A stretch of DNA of 64,000 bases from Hymenobacter glacieicola (GCF_014640315.1 NZ_BMGS01000001.1:434001-498000); one strand, 5' to 3'; counted from the stretch's first letter, positions 32,647-41,628 are shown. Numbers and translations are program-made. The notes: generated from the sequence alone by a model not told the origin.

Positions 32647-35175
32647 CTACAGCCCGTTTTGCTTTTTCGTGCCCCGAATGGCCTGGGCTTCCAGCGGGTT
32701 TTCGGGCCAGTAGTGCTTGGGGTAGCGGCCGCGCAGCTCCTTGCGCACCTCAAAGTAGCTGCTGGTCCAGAAACTGCGCAGGTCGCGCGTGACCTGGGCG
32801 GGCCGGTAGCCGGGGGAAAGCAGGTGCAGGGTCAGCGGTACGCGCCCGCCCGCCACGGTGGGCGTGTCCAGCAGGCCAAATACCTCCTGCAGGCGCACGG
32901 CCAGGACCGGGGCGGCAGGGTCGGCATAGTCCAGGCGGATGCGCGAGCCGGTGGGCACTTCTAGGTGGGCCGGAGCCAGCCGGTCCAGCTCTTGGCGCTG
33001 GCCCCAGCCGCCGGGCAGCAAACCCAGCAGCGCCTCCGCGAAATCAATCCGGCTTAGCTCCGTCCAGCTTTTCACTCCGGTCAGGTAAGGCCCTAGCCAC
33101 TCCTCCAAGTTGTGCAGCAAGGCTGTATCCGAAACGTCGGGCCAGTTTTCAGGGAGGATGTGGTGCAGAAAGGCCAGCCGCTCCCGCAGCTGGGCGGCGG
33201 CTTCGCTCCAGGGCAGGCGCCCCGCACCCCCTTCCCGGATGGCGCCCAGCAAAGCCGCCGTAAGCAGCTCCGGGTCGGGGTTGGGGAGGTTGGTATCAGC
33301 CAGTACCAGGGCCCCCAGTCGCCGCAACCGTCGCGCCGTAACGCGGCCCGCCGCCTCGTCCCAGCGGACTTCGTCGCGGGTGTCAATCTGTGGCTCGAAA
33401 TACTGCTCCAGCTCGGCCCGGCTCAGGGGCGCGGCCAGGCTGGCCCGGGGTTGAGCGGCTACCCCATCAAGGGCGGCCACGGCAAAAAACACGTCTTGCT
33501 GCCCAAAAAACTCGGCGGGTAGGGTGGTTCGCTGCCCACTAATCAGGCGTACCCGCTCAGGCGTTTCGCGCTGGGCCAGGCGGTCAGGGTAGGCAAAGGC
33601 GGCCAGCAGCCCGGCCGCATCGGGCTGAATTTCGCCCTTGGCCCCGGCCCGGTGGCGCAGCACGGTCGCCGCTTCCCGCACCCGGCGCACGGCCGCCGCA
33701 TCTGGGGTCAGGCCCGGCAACGGGGCCCGCCCGGTGGCCAGCGCCTCGAGGCGCAGCCGTAAATCAGGGGGACCAAATGTGCCGTCGGCGGGCCGCAGAA
33801 TGTCACGTTCAGTAAGCAGGGCTGCCAGGGCGCAGGCCGTAGCCCCGTGCCCGGTTTCCTGTCCTCGAACCACCAAGTGAGCCAGGCGTGGCGCCAGCCC
33901 CAAGCCTGCCAGCGCGCGACCGTGGGTCGTGGGGAGGCCTTCAGGAGTTAAAGCTTGCAAGCGCACCAGCAGCTCGCGGGCTTGGGCCAGGGCCGGCGCG
34001 GGCGGAGCATCGAGCCAGCGCAGGGCCGTGGCGTCGCGGGTACCCCAAAGGGCCAGCTCCAGGGCCAGGGGACTGAGGTCGGCGGTCAGGATTTCGGGGG
34101 CCAGGTGGTGGGGTAGCTCCCGGTACTCGGCTTCGGTCCAGAGGCGGTAACAGGTGCCGGGGCTCAAGCGGCCGGCCCGGCCCCGGCGTTGGTCGGCGGC
34201 GGCCTGACTTACGGGCTCGGTGCCCAGGGTAGTCAGGCCGGTGCGCGGCTCGAAGCGGGGCACTCGGGCGTATCCGCCATCCACCACAATCGTGACGCCC
34301 TCAATGGTCAGGCTGGTTTCGGCAATGCTGGTGGCCAGCACTACTTTGCGCCGGCCGGTGGGGGCGGGGCGCAGGGCCGCGTCTTGCTGCTCAGCGGGCA
34401 GCTCGCCGTGCAGCACGTGCACATCAATGTGCTCGGGCAAGGAAGCCAGCTTGTCGGCTACCCGGCGCTGGTCGGCCAGGCCGGGCAGAAACACGAGCAC
34501 GTCGCCGGTGGCGTGCTCATGCAGGGCTTCCCGGATAATGGCGGGGGCGAGGTCCTGGAGCTTTTCGTGGGGGCGGCGCGAAACGGTGGCCGCACGTTGG
34601 GGGCTGAGGTAGTGGGTTTCCACCGGGAACATGCGGCCCAGGCTGCGCACTACCGGCGCCCCCAGCCAGGAGCCCAGCCGGTCGGCATCCAGGGTGGCCG
34701 ACATCACCAGAATCCGCAGATCCGGGCGCAGCACACTCTGTGCATCCAGGGCCAGGGCCAGCCCCAGGTCGGCCTGCAAGCTTCGCTCGTGGAACTCATC
34801 AAACAGCACCGCCGCCACGCCTTCCAGGGCCGGGTCGTCCTGGAGCTGGCGCGTGAGAATCACTTCCGTTACTACCTCAATCCGGGTGTTAGCCGACACC
34901 TTACTTTCCAGCCGCATGCGGTAGCCCACCGTCTGGCCCACCGGCTCGCCCAGCAGCTGGGCCATGCGGGTAGCGGCGGCCCGGGCGGCCAGCCGCCGCG
35001 GCTCCAGCACCAGGATGCGCCCGCCTTCGCGCCACGCGGCCTCCAACAAAGCCAGGGGAACAATGGTGGTTTTGCCGGCTCCGGGTGGGGCTTGCAGTAC
35101 GGCTACGCTGGCGCTGTCGAGGGTGCGCAGCAGCTCGGGCAAGGCATCGAGGATGGGCAGGGCAGGGAAGTGCAC
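32647..35175 (-). CDS. hrpB: ATP-dependent helicase HrpB
   Basis: HrpB (842 residues from GTG 35175) is a DEAH/RHA-type superfamily 2 helicase. Motifs are QAPPGAGKTTIVPLALLEA (Walker A near 32), EPRRLAARAAATRMAQ (Ia), DEFHERSLQADLGLAL (II), MSATLD (III), VVDGGYARVPRFEPRTGL and QRRGRAGRLSPGTCYRLW (VI). The HrpB-specific C-terminal domain follows, with LTLHLLSPGYRPAQVTRDL and the end YPKHYWPENPLEAQAIRGT. The frame extends to 35340, but that part overlaps the rhodanese gene. The start is therefore set at GTG 35175, 30 bp behind the rhodanese stop, with moderate certainty. The RNA substrate is unknown. Confidence 0.93.
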   Translation of the reverse strand: MHFPALPILDALPELLRTLDSASVAVLQAPPGAGKTTIVPLALLEAAWREGGRILVLEPRRLAARAAATRMAQLLGEPVGQTVGYRMRLESKVSANTRIEVVTEVILTRQLQDDPALEGVAAVLFDEFHERSLQADLGLALALDAQSVLRPDLRILVMSATLDADRLGSWLGAPVVRSLGRMFPVETHYLSPQRAATVSRRPHEKLQDLAPAIIREALHEHATGDVLVFLPGLADQRRVADKLASLPEHIDVHVLHGELPAEQQDAALRPAPTGRRKVVLATSIAETSLTIEGVTIVVDGGYARVPRFEPRTGLTTLGTEPVSQAAADQRRGRAGRLSPGTCYRLWTEAEYRELPHHLAPEILTADLSPLALELALWGTRDATALRWLDAPPAPALAQARELLVRLQALTPEGLPTTHGRALAGLGLAPRLAHLVVRGQETGHGATACALAALLTERDILRPADGTFGPPDLRLRLEALATGRAPLPGLTPDAAAVRRVREAATVLRHRAGAKGEIQPDAAGLLAAFAYPDRLAQRETPERVRLISGQRTTLPAEFFGQQDVFFAVAALDGVAAQPRASLAAPLSRAELEQYFEPQIDTRDEVRWDEAAGRVTARRLRRLGALVLADTNLPNPDPELLTAALLGAIREGGAGRLPWSEAAAQLRERLAFLHHILPENWPDVSDTALLHNLEEWLGPYLTGVKSWTELSRIDFAEALLGLLPGGWGQRQELDRLAPAHLEVPTGSRIRLDYADPAAPVLAVRLQEVFGLLDTPTVAGGRVPLTLHLLSPGYRPAQVTRDLRSFWTSSYFEVRKELRGRYPKHYWPENPLEAQAIRGTKKQNGL

Positions 35176-35204
35176 GGCAGGCAGGGGCGTTAAGCGACGA
35201 ATAG

Positions 35205-35528
35205 TTAATACACGGCCACCGTTGGGTCTACCCGCAGGCTCCAGGCGTGAATGCCGCCGCGCAAGTTCAGCAGGTTCGTTAGCTCGTGGCGGTGCTGCAG
35301 GTAGGCCAGAGCCTGCATGGAGCGCACGCCGTGGTGGCAAATCAGCACGGTAGGCCGGTCGGGGTCAATTTCCTCGGCTCGGCTGGCCAGCTCGCCCAGC
35401 GGAATGAGCAGGCTACCTTCAATGCGGCAGTAAGTAAATTCCTCGGGCTGGCGCACATCAATCAGCTGCACATCCTCGCCGCCCTGAAGGCGGGCCTGTA
35501 GGTCTTCGGGGGTAATTTCGGGCAGCAT
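35205..35528 (-). CDS. Single-domain rhodanese
   Basis: This 107-residue rhodanese-like protein begins MLPEITPEDLQARLQGGEDV and has DVRQPEEFTYCRIEGSLLIP and the active-site loop ICHHGVRSMQAL with its catalytic Cys. It can carry persulfide sulfur in the cytosol. The donor and acceptor are unknown. ATG 35528 is used over the frame start at 35570. HrpB follows after about 30 bp, so the two are likely co-transcribed, and pnuC is divergent. Confidence 0.92.
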   Translation of the reverse strand: MLPEITPEDLQARLQGGEDVQLIDVRQPEEFTYCRIEGSLLIPLGELASRAEEIDPDRPTVLICHHGVRSMQALAYLQHRHELTNLLNLRGGIHAWSLRVDPTVAVY

Positions 35529-35567
35529 AACAAGCGAGAGTAAGGAGAGAAAATGCTTGGTAGTCCA

Positions 35568-35575
35568 CAAAATTA
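35568..35575 (-). promoter_or_regulatory. Putative -7 box of the rhodanese-hrpB unit
   Basis: The minus strand reads TAATTTTG, 39 bp before the ATG. It lies only 13 bp from the divergent pnuC box, so the two promoters overlap. Confidence 0.5.
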
Positions 35576-35588
35576 CCTTAATGCTCGT

Positions 35589-35596
35589 TAGCTTTG
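35589..35596 (+). promoter_or_regulatory. Putative -7 box of pnuC
   Basis: TAGCTTTG is a perfect TAnnTTTG match about 60 bp upstream of the proposed GTG start. Confidence 0.5.
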
Positions 35597-35656
35597 GCCT
35601 TTTCCGTTGGGTGCTTGCCTGGCCCCGCCGTAACCTCTTCTTTCCGTTGTCTTTCT

Positions 35657-36283
35657 GTGTTGGAGCCCCTGTACGAGTTCTGGACCGCCGCGGCCGGCGG
35701 TAGCCCCCTGGAATGGGTTGCCGTGGTAACGGGCTTTGCCTGCGTGTGGCTGGCCGCCCGGGAGGTTATCTGGAATTTTCCCGTGGCCATCTTCAGCTGC
35801 GCACTCTACATTGTGGTGTACTACCGCCAGGATCTGTACGCCGACAGCCTGCTGCAAATCATGTTCATCGGGCTGAGCATATACGGGTGGTACGAGTGGC
35901 TCTACGGCGGCCGCAGCCGCACCGAACTGCACGTTTCGCGCACTACCCGGCCCGAATGGCTGCTGTGCGCCGTGTTCATTCCGGCTTTCACCGCCGGCTT
36001 CGGCTACTACCTGGCGCACTACACCCAAGACTCCGTGCCGTACTGGGACAGCCTGACAACGGCCGGTAGTTTGGCCGCGCAGTTCTTGCTCATGCGCAAG
36101 CGGCTGGAAAACTGGTGGTTGTGGGTGGTAGTAGATAGTATCTACGTACCCATTCTGTGGGCCAAGCAGCTCTACCCCACCAGCGCCCTGTACGCGCTGT
36201 ACCTGGGGCTAGCCGTGTACGGCTACCTGCAGTGGCGCCGCGCCTACCAGCGGCAGCAGGCCACCGAACTTCAAGCGGCCTGA
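35657..36283 (+). CDS. pnuC: PnuC-family vitamin precursor transporter
   Basis: This 208-residue inner-membrane protein with about seven helices belongs to the PnuC family, facilitators for nicotinamide riboside and, in some members, thiamine. Marks are EWVAVVTGFACVWLAAREVI, NFPVAIFSCALYIVVYY, QIMFIGLSIYGWYEW and LENWWLWVVVDSIYVPILWA. The NadR-like kinase gene starts two bases behind it, which favours nicotinamide riboside uptake with trapping by phosphorylation. However, a TPP-riboswitch-controlled receptor lies only 2.5 kb away, so a thiamine role (PnuT) remains possible. GTG 35657 is inferred; TTG 35660 is an alternative. Confidence 0.9.
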   Translation: MLEPLYEFWTAAAGGSPLEWVAVVTGFACVWLAAREVIWNFPVAIFSCALYIVVYYRQDLYADSLLQIMFIGLSIYGWYEWLYGGRSRTELHVSRTTRPEWLLCAVFIPAFTAGFGYYLAHYTQDSVPYWDSLTTAGSLAAQFLLMRKRLENWWLWVVVDSIYVPILWAKQLYPTSALYALYLGLAVYGYLQWRRAYQRQQATELQAA

Positions 36284-36285
36284 CC

Positions 36286-36882
36286 ATGCTCCGAGTTGCG
36301 CTTACCGGCCCTGAATCGACGGGAAAAACTACCCTCAGCCGCCTGCTGGCGGAACACTACCACACAGTGTGGGCCCCCGAGTACGCCCGCCACTACCTGG
36401 AAGAGCGCGGGCCCAACTACACCCTGGCTGATTTAGAGGAAATAGCCCGCGGCCAACTGGAAGCTGAGGCAACTGCTGCCGCCGCCGCCGCTCGCCTGGG
36501 CCGGCCCATACTCTTTTGCGACACCGACCTGCTAGTCATAAAAATCTGGTCAGAACACGCGTTTGGCCACTGCCCCGACTGGATTCGGCGGCAGGTGCAA
36601 GTGCAGCAGTACAGCCTGGTGCTGTTGCTGGGCGTTGATTTGCCCTGGGAACCGGACCCGCTGCGGGAGCACCCCAACCACCGCCAGTACTTCTACGACC
36701 TGTACCAGCGGGAACTCCGGGAGCAATTTTCGAACTTTGCGGAAATCAGCGGTACCCCCAGTCAGCGGCTGGAGGCGGCCTGTTTCCACGTCGATGCGCT
36801 GCTGGCCCAGCCCCGACCGGCCGGGGCGGGTCCGGCCTACCTCGCCGGCCCGCCACCCGACGGAACGATACCCTTTCTGTGA
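36286..36882 (+). CDS. NadR-like ribosylnicotinamide kinase/ATPase
   Basis: This 198-residue P-loop protein is of the AAA_28/NadR C-terminal type. Walker A is GPESTGKTTL (8-17), followed by APEYARHYLEERGPNYTL and FCDTDLLVIKIWSEHAFGHC, and LLLGVDLPWEPDPLREHPNH. The family phosphorylates nicotinamide riboside. No nucleotidyltransferase domain is present, so it would be a kinase only. ATG 36286 lies two bases behind the pnuC stop, giving translational coupling: transport followed by trapping. If the transporter moves thiamine, a thiamine-phosphorylating role would need testing. Confidence 0.88.
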   Translation: MLRVALTGPESTGKTTLSRLLAEHYHTVWAPEYARHYLEERGPNYTLADLEEIARGQLEAEATAAAAAARLGRPILFCDTDLLVIKIWSEHAFGHCPDWIRRQVQVQQYSLVLLLGVDLPWEPDPLREHPNHRQYFYDLYQRELREQFSNFAEISGTPSQRLEAACFHVDALLAQPRPAGAGPAYLAGPPPDGTIPFL

Positions 36883-36936
36883 AAATTTCGTTGTGCTACC
36901 TCGTTCCCTTACCGGTACCCCGCGATTCGTATTTGC

Positions 36937-37812
36937 ATGACGTATTACCTTGAAAACGAGCAGTGCCGCGTGGGCCTAAACGCCCACGGCGCCGAGCTCA
37001 GCAGCTTTGTTCGGAAAGATCTGGCGAATCTGGAGTACATCTGGCCTGCCGATCCGGCCTTCTGGAACCGCCACGCCCCGGTGCTTTTCCCCATCGTCGG
37101 GCGCTTGCCCCAGGACGAGTACACCCACCACGGTAACCGCTATAGCCTAAGCCAGCACGGTTTCGCCCGCGACCAAGAGTTTCAGGTGCAGCAGCACTCG
37201 GGCACGGCCATTGCCTTTGAGCTGCGCGCTACCGAGGAAAGCAAAACGCGCTTCCCCTTCGATTTTGTGCTGCGCATCACCTACCGGCTGGCCGGCTCTC
37301 AGCTTACCGTGGGCTGGGAAGTGGAAAATCCGGGCCAGGAGGAAATGCTTTTCAGCATTGGGGCGCACCCGGCCTTCCGCTGCCCATTGGTGGCAGGGGA
37401 GAGCTTCGAGGATTACGACTTCGTTTTCGACCAGCCGACCACCGCCGCGCGCTACCTGTTGGACGGAGGCCTGCTAACGGGGCAGAGCGAGCCGCTGCTG
37501 CGCAATCAGCAGGTGCTGCCGCTTAGCTACCACCTCTTTGCCCAGGACGCGCTGGTGCTCAAGCACTTCGATTTCACCCACCTTACCCTGCGTAGTCGCC
37601 GTTCCGGCCGCGCTGTGCGGGTCCGCTTCGATGGGTTTCCCTACCTGGGCCTCTGGACCAAAGGCCCCGGGGCCCCCTTCGTATGCATCGAGCCCTGGCA
37701 GGGTATTGCCAGCTCCACTACCGGCTCCCCCGAGCTGGCCGATAAAGAGGGCATTCTGACTTTGCAACCCGGCCAGCAGTTTTCAACCTCCTATAGCATC
37801 ACCGTTGAGTAA
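36937..37812 (+). CDS. Aldose 1-epimerase family protein
   Basis: This 291-residue beta-sandwich protein fits the galactose-mutarotase-like (LacX/YeaD) family. NAHGAELSSFVRKDLANLEY is the N-terminal strand set, FPIVGRLPQDEYTHHG and LSQHGFARDQEFQV carry the conserved Arg and His, and FSIGAHPAFRCPL holds the second His region, with PYLGLWTKGPGAPFVCIEPW at the active site end. Such proteins interconvert sugar anomers or hexose-6-phosphate anomers. The substrate is not decidable. The acetyltransferase gene starts eight bases behind its stop, so the two are probably co-transcribed. Confidence 0.92.
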   Translation: MTYYLENEQCRVGLNAHGAELSSFVRKDLANLEYIWPADPAFWNRHAPVLFPIVGRLPQDEYTHHGNRYSLSQHGFARDQEFQVQQHSGTAIAFELRATEESKTRFPFDFVLRITYRLAGSQLTVGWEVENPGQEEMLFSIGAHPAFRCPLVAGESFEDYDFVFDQPTTAARYLLDGGLLTGQSEPLLRNQQVLPLSYHLFAQDALVLKHFDFTHLTLRSRRSGRAVRVRFDGFPYLGLWTKGPGAPFVCIEPWQGIASSTTGSPELADKEGILTLQPGQQFSTSYSITVE

Positions 37813-37819
37813 CCCAAGC

Positions 37820-38236
37820 ATGACCTCCGAAGTTACCATCCGCTCCATTCAGGCGGCCGATACCTACCCCCTCCGCCACGCCGTACTGTGGCCCCAAGAG
37901 TCCATCGACTACGTAAAGCTGAACCAGGACGAGCAGGGCCACCATTACGGGGCCTTCTGCAACGGCAAGCTGGTTTCCGTTATTTCCCTGTTCATTGACG
38001 GCAACGTGGCCCGTTTCCGCAAGTTTGCTACCCGCCCCGACTGCCAGGGCCAGGGCATCGGCTCCCAGCTGCTGCGCCGCGTGCTGGAAGAGGCCCGCGA
38101 GAAAGGCGCCCAGCGCATCTGGTGCGACGCCCGCGCCGTGAACGAGAACTTCTACCGGGCCTTTGGCCTGGAGCCTGAAGGCAACCGTTTCTACCGCGGC
38201 ACCATTCCCTACGTGCGCATGGCCAAGAGCTTGTAG
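37820..38236 (+). CDS. GNAT family N-acetyltransferase
   Basis: This 138-residue single-domain GNAT has acetyl-CoA loop RPDCQGQGIGSQLLRRVLEE (the Q/RxxGxG/A motif) near residues 75-90, followed by ARAVNENFYRAFGLEPEGNR, the typical C-terminal half. It starts MTSEVTIRSIQAADTYPLRH. The acceptor is unknown. It follows the aldose epimerase-like gene closely. A strong terminator stands behind it. Confidence 0.92.
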   Translation: MTSEVTIRSIQAADTYPLRHAVLWPQESIDYVKLNQDEQGHHYGAFCNGKLVSVISLFIDGNVARFRKFATRPDCQGQGIGSQLLRRVLEEAREKGAQRIWCDARAVNENFYRAFGLEPEGNRFYRGTIPYVRMAKSL

Positions 38237-38251
38237 CCGCCTAGTGATTCT

Positions 38252-38301
38252 ACAACAGCCGGGCCCCGTGACCAACTTGCGTCACGGGGCCCGGCTGTTG
38301 T
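38252..38301 (+). terminator. Strong hairpin terminator
   Basis: A 21-bp near-perfect stem (38252-38272 with 38281-38301; CCGGGCCCCGTGAC core) encloses an 8-nt loop. It lies between the acetyltransferase gene and the convergent small gene. Confidence 0.88.
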
Positions 38302-38316
38302 TGTATGGCCCGCTAA

Positions 38317-38547
38317 CTAGAACTCCAAGGGTACTCGGGGGCGGTTGTAGTCGGGTTCCCAGTCATTGATGGGGCGGGAAATTCCGGGAGGCAAGTCGAA
38401 ATCGGGTAGCCCGTCGTCGAGCGGTTCGCCGCCGTCATCGTCGTTGTCGGGGGCTGGGGGCTGGCGAGTGCGGCGGCGCGGTAATACCAACAAGAGCCCG
38501 GTGAACACAAGTACCACGAGCAAGTAAAGAAGGCTGGTGATGGTCAT
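38317..38547 (-). CDS. Small single-pass membrane protein
   Basis: This 76-residue protein has one N-terminal transmembrane helix (about 4-23, LLYLLVVLVFTGLLLVL), an arginine cluster (PRRRTR) that keeps the tail in the cytosol by the positive-inside rule, then an acidic Asp/Pro-rich tail (NDDDGGEPLDDGLPDFDL). I recognise no domain. Real gene status is supported by the ATG at 38545-38547 and the amphipathic layout, though the tail is low complexity. Function unknown. Confidence 0.6.
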   Translation of the reverse strand: MTITSLLYLLVVLVFTGLLLVLPRRRTRQPPAPDNDDDGGEPLDDGLPDFDLPPGISRPINDWEPDYNRPRVPLEF

Positions 38548-38765
38548 GGCGGAGAGAGCAAAAGTTCAACAACGGGACTCACGAAAAGGGCAGCAGCTAC
38601 TACAGAAACGGCGGGGCGGGGCGGGTTGTTTTCCCAAGTCATCATTTTATGAGCCCCCTTATGTTACCACCTAATTTACTTGATTGTCAAGAGATAAAGC
38701 AACGTTTCGTTCCCGATTTATAACCCGATTATCCTAGGGTAGTGCAAAACCCAAAACTTCCGGTG

Positions 38766-38773
38766 TACCTTTG
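38766..38773 (+). promoter_or_regulatory. Promoter -7 box of the riboswitch transcript
   Basis: TACCTTTG lies about 13 bp upstream of the first TPP riboswitch stem, the spacing expected for a transcript that begins with the aptamer. Confidence 0.7.
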
Positions 38774-38785
38774 GCCCAGAAGTTT

Positions 38786-38875
38786 TAGGGGTGCCACGCC
38801 AGTAGCGCGCGGCTGAGATCATACCCATTGAACCTGCCCGGGTAATGCCGGCGAAGGGAACAAACGATCCGCGAA
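38786..38875 (+). ncRNA. TPP (THI box) riboswitch
   Basis: The conserved THI-box bases are present in order: GGGGTGCCAC, then GGCTGAGATCATACCC, ATTGAACCTGCCCGGGTAAT and GCCGGCGAAGGGAAC. The aptamer senses thiamine pyrophosphate and should shut down the downstream gene when the vitamin is plentiful. It precedes a TonB-dependent receptor gene. How it acts is open. A hairpin plus T-runs (38888-38934) could be a terminator, or the structure could block ribosome access. Confidence 0.93.
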
Positions 38876-38887
38876 CGAAAAACCTGA

Positions 38888-38934
38888 GGTGCCGACCCCT
38901 GGCACCGGGTCCGTTCCATTTTTTTCCATTTTTT
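38888..38934 (+). terminator. Possible riboswitch expression platform
   Basis: GGTGCC (38888-38893) pairs with GGCACC (38901-38906), and T7 and T6 runs follow at 38919-38925 and 38929-38934. It stands between the aptamer and the receptor start, so premature termination under TPP control is plausible; the gap between stem and T-run is longer than ideal. Confidence 0.45.
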
Positions 38935-38939
38935 CACCG

Positions 38940-41423
38940 TTGAAAAAAAACCTACTCACCGGAACCGCGCTGCTGGCGCTGTCCGGTACGGCATGGGCGC
39001 AAGGCCCCGTGTCCGGCACCGTTACGGATGCACGCACCGGCACGCCCCTGCCCGGCGCCACCATCCTGCTGGATGGCACCCCTAGCGCCGCTACCACTGC
39101 GGCCGGCACCTTTACCCTACCCGCCGTGCCCGCCGGCCCCCACGAGCTGCGCGTAACCTACCTGGGCTACGAGGTGCTGGTGCAACCCATCCAGGGGCAA
39201 GCGGCTGAGCAGCGCCTCACGCCGGCCCTGCAGCCGGGGGGCGTTGCCATTGGTGAGGCCCTGGTAACGGCCTCCCGCGCTAACGACCGCACCGCCACCG
39301 CCTACACCAACCTGGGCCGCCAGGACCTGCAGAAGCGCAATTTCGGGCAGGATTTACCCTACTTGCTGGATCAGACGCCCTCGGTAGTCGTAACCTCCGA
39401 CGCCGGCGCCGGGGTAGGCTACACCGACATCCGCATCCGGGGCACCAGCAATACGGGCATCAACATGACCATCAACGGCGTGCCCCTGAACGATGCCGAA
39501 TCGCACGGCTCGTTTCTGGTGAACCTGCCGGATCTGGCCTCGTCCATCAGCAGTATCCAGGTGCAGCGGGGGGTAGGCACCAGCCAGAACGGCGGGGCGG
39601 CTTTCGGGGCCAGCCTCAACATCTCGACCCTGGAAAACCGCCGCGAAGCCTACGGCGAAACCCAGAACACCTACGGTTCCTTCAACACCTGGCGCAATAA
39701 CGTTTCCTTCGGGACGGGCCTGCTGGGCGGGCATTTCACCGTCGATGGCCGCCTCTCGCGCATCGCCTCCGATGGCTACGTGAAGCGCGGCGCCTCCGAC
39801 ATGAAGTCTTACTACCTCGCGGCCGGCTACCAGGGCCAGAATACGCTGCTGAAGTTCATTACCTTCTCGGGCCGCGAGAAAACCTACCAGGCCTGGAACG
39901 GGGTGCCCGAGCCCGCCATTACCGGCGACCGGACCCTGCTGCAGCAGTATATTGATAACGGGGAGCTGAGTGCCGCCGATGCCGACCGCGCCCTGCGCGA
40001 AGGCCGCCGCTACAGCTACTACACCTACGACAACCAAACCGATAATTACCAGCAGAACCACTACCAGCTGCACCTTTCCCAGGGCCTGGGCCAAGACTGG
40101 AACCTGGGCGCGGCCCTGCACCTGACGCGCGGCTTTGGCTACTACGAAAGCTACCGCGCCAACCGCAAGCTGGTTGACTATGGCCTGCAAAACGTGGTGC
40201 TGGGCGATACCACCATCAAACGCAGCAACCTGATAGACCGCAAGTGGCTGGATAACTACTTCTACGGCGGCACTTTCGCCCTGAACTATCAGCCCCGCGA
40301 AGGCAAGCTGCAGGCTACTCTAGGCGGAGCCTGGAACCGCTTCACCAACGACCACTACGGCGAGGTTATCTGGGCCCAGTACGCGTCCAACGGCAGCATC
40401 CGCCAGCGTTACTACTTCAACGATGCCGTTAAGACCGACTACAACGCCTACGCCCGTGCTACCTGGCAGGTGCTGCCCATATTAGGGGTGTACGGTGATA
40501 TGCAGGTGCGCCGCATCCGGTATACCATTGACGGGGTAGAAGACGACCAGAACGACGTTACTACCCGCGCCAACTACCTGTTCTTTAACCCCAAGCTAGG
40601 TGCTACCCTTACCCTGGCCGCGGGGCAGCAACTCTACGCTAGCTACGCCGTGGGCCAGCGGGAGCCCGTCCGTTCCGACTTCACCGATCGGCCCGCCGGC
40701 GACCAGAGCGCCAAAGCCGAGCACCTGCAGGATTTCGAAGGCGGCTACCGGCTTACGCTGCCGGCTACCGCTCTAGCCGGTCCGGTTACGGCCTTGCGTT
40801 TCGAAGCCAACTACTTCTACATGAAGTACCGTAACCAGCTGGTAGCTACCGGCCAGCTCAACGACGTAGGCACAGCCCTGCGCACCAACGCCCCGCGCAG
40901 CTACCGCACCGGCTTGGAACTAACGGGCTTTGCCTCCGCCGCTGACCAGCTCAGCCTCAGCAGCACCCTCACGCTCAGCCGCAACCGCATCCAGGACTTC
41001 CGCGAGGTAACCTACGACGCCAACTACAACCCCATTACGGCCGCCGAAGGCCGCACGACCACCATTTCCTACTCACCCTCCGTGGTGTCGGCGCACACCC
41101 TGGAGGGGCAGCCGGTGCGGGGGCTGCGGCTGGCGCTGCTCTACAAAACCGTGAGCCGCCAGTACCTCGATAACTCCACCAGTGAAAACCGCCGCATCAA
41201 GCCCTACCAGGTGCTGGATTTCCGGGCCCGCTATACCATCCGGCCGCAGTTCATGAAGGAAATTGAGCTGGGCCTGCTGCTCAACAATGTGCTCAACCGT
41301 CGCTACGTGACCAACGGCTACACCTACGGCTACCCTGGCGCTGATGGGCAGCAGCAAACGTTTAACTGGTACTTCCCCCAAGCTACTCGTAACGTTCTGG
41401 CCTCGATAGGGTTAAAGTTCTAG
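38940..41423 (+). CDS. TPP-regulated TonB-dependent receptor
   Basis: This protein of about 827 residues is an outer-membrane active transporter. A signal peptide (KKNLLTGTALLALSGTAWAQ) is followed by a carboxypeptidase-regulatory-like domain (about 20-105, ATGTVTDARTG style), a plug (near 120-235: DIRIRGTSNTGINMTINGVP, QVQRGVGTSQNGGAAFG) and a 22-strand barrel ending NVLASIGLKF. The TPP riboswitch upstream predicts uptake of thiamine or a precursor. The only sensible start is TTG 38940 just before the signal peptide; the ORF itself opens at GTG 38889 inside the expression platform. A non-ATG start may help translational control. Confidence 0.93.
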   Translation: MKKNLLTGTALLALSGTAWAQGPVSGTVTDARTGTPLPGATILLDGTPSAATTAAGTFTLPAVPAGPHELRVTYLGYEVLVQPIQGQAAEQRLTPALQPGGVAIGEALVTASRANDRTATAYTNLGRQDLQKRNFGQDLPYLLDQTPSVVVTSDAGAGVGYTDIRIRGTSNTGINMTINGVPLNDAESHGSFLVNLPDLASSISSIQVQRGVGTSQNGGAAFGASLNISTLENRREAYGETQNTYGSFNTWRNNVSFGTGLLGGHFTVDGRLSRIASDGYVKRGASDMKSYYLAAGYQGQNTLLKFITFSGREKTYQAWNGVPEPAITGDRTLLQQYIDNGELSAADADRALREGRRYSYYTYDNQTDNYQQNHYQLHLSQGLGQDWNLGAALHLTRGFGYYESYRANRKLVDYGLQNVVLGDTTIKRSNLIDRKWLDNYFYGGTFALNYQPREGKLQATLGGAWNRFTNDHYGEVIWAQYASNGSIRQRYYFNDAVKTDYNAYARATWQVLPILGVYGDMQVRRIRYTIDGVEDDQNDVTTRANYLFFNPKLGATLTLAAGQQLYASYAVGQREPVRSDFTDRPAGDQSAKAEHLQDFEGGYRLTLPATALAGPVTALRFEANYFYMKYRNQLVATGQLNDVGTALRTNAPRSYRTGLELTGFASAADQLSLSSTLTLSRNRIQDFREVTYDANYNPITAAEGRTTTISYSPSVVSAHTLEGQPVRGLRLALLYKTVSRQYLDNSTSENRRIKPYQVLDFRARYTIRPQFMKEIELGLLLNNVLNRRYVTNGYTYGYPGADGQQQTFNWYFPQATRNVLASIGLKF

Positions 41424-41628
41424 CCAAACTGAACAGTAGGGATGCTGATTGACTCGCAAAAGTCTGGTAAAAAACGCTGTTATATAGATCAATTTTCATA
41501 TTTTCGGCACAGGCTTTGCACCAAGCAAGGTAGTGAATTTCCCGATCAGGAATCTGCCTCCTGGTCGTTTTTCGGTGCCTGAGTTGGGGTGGGTCTTTGG
41601 CATTCCCAACCTCGCCTCCCGGCACCCC

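Noticed and set aside
34189..35193. 334-residue rightward frame opposite hrpB
   Set aside because: Antisense shadow; hrpB shows all helicase motifs on the other strand.
35176..35340. N-terminal extension of HrpB into the rhodanese gene
   Set aside because: The extra residues are a frame-shifted reading of the rhodanese C-terminus, and HrpB similarity begins only after GTG 35175.
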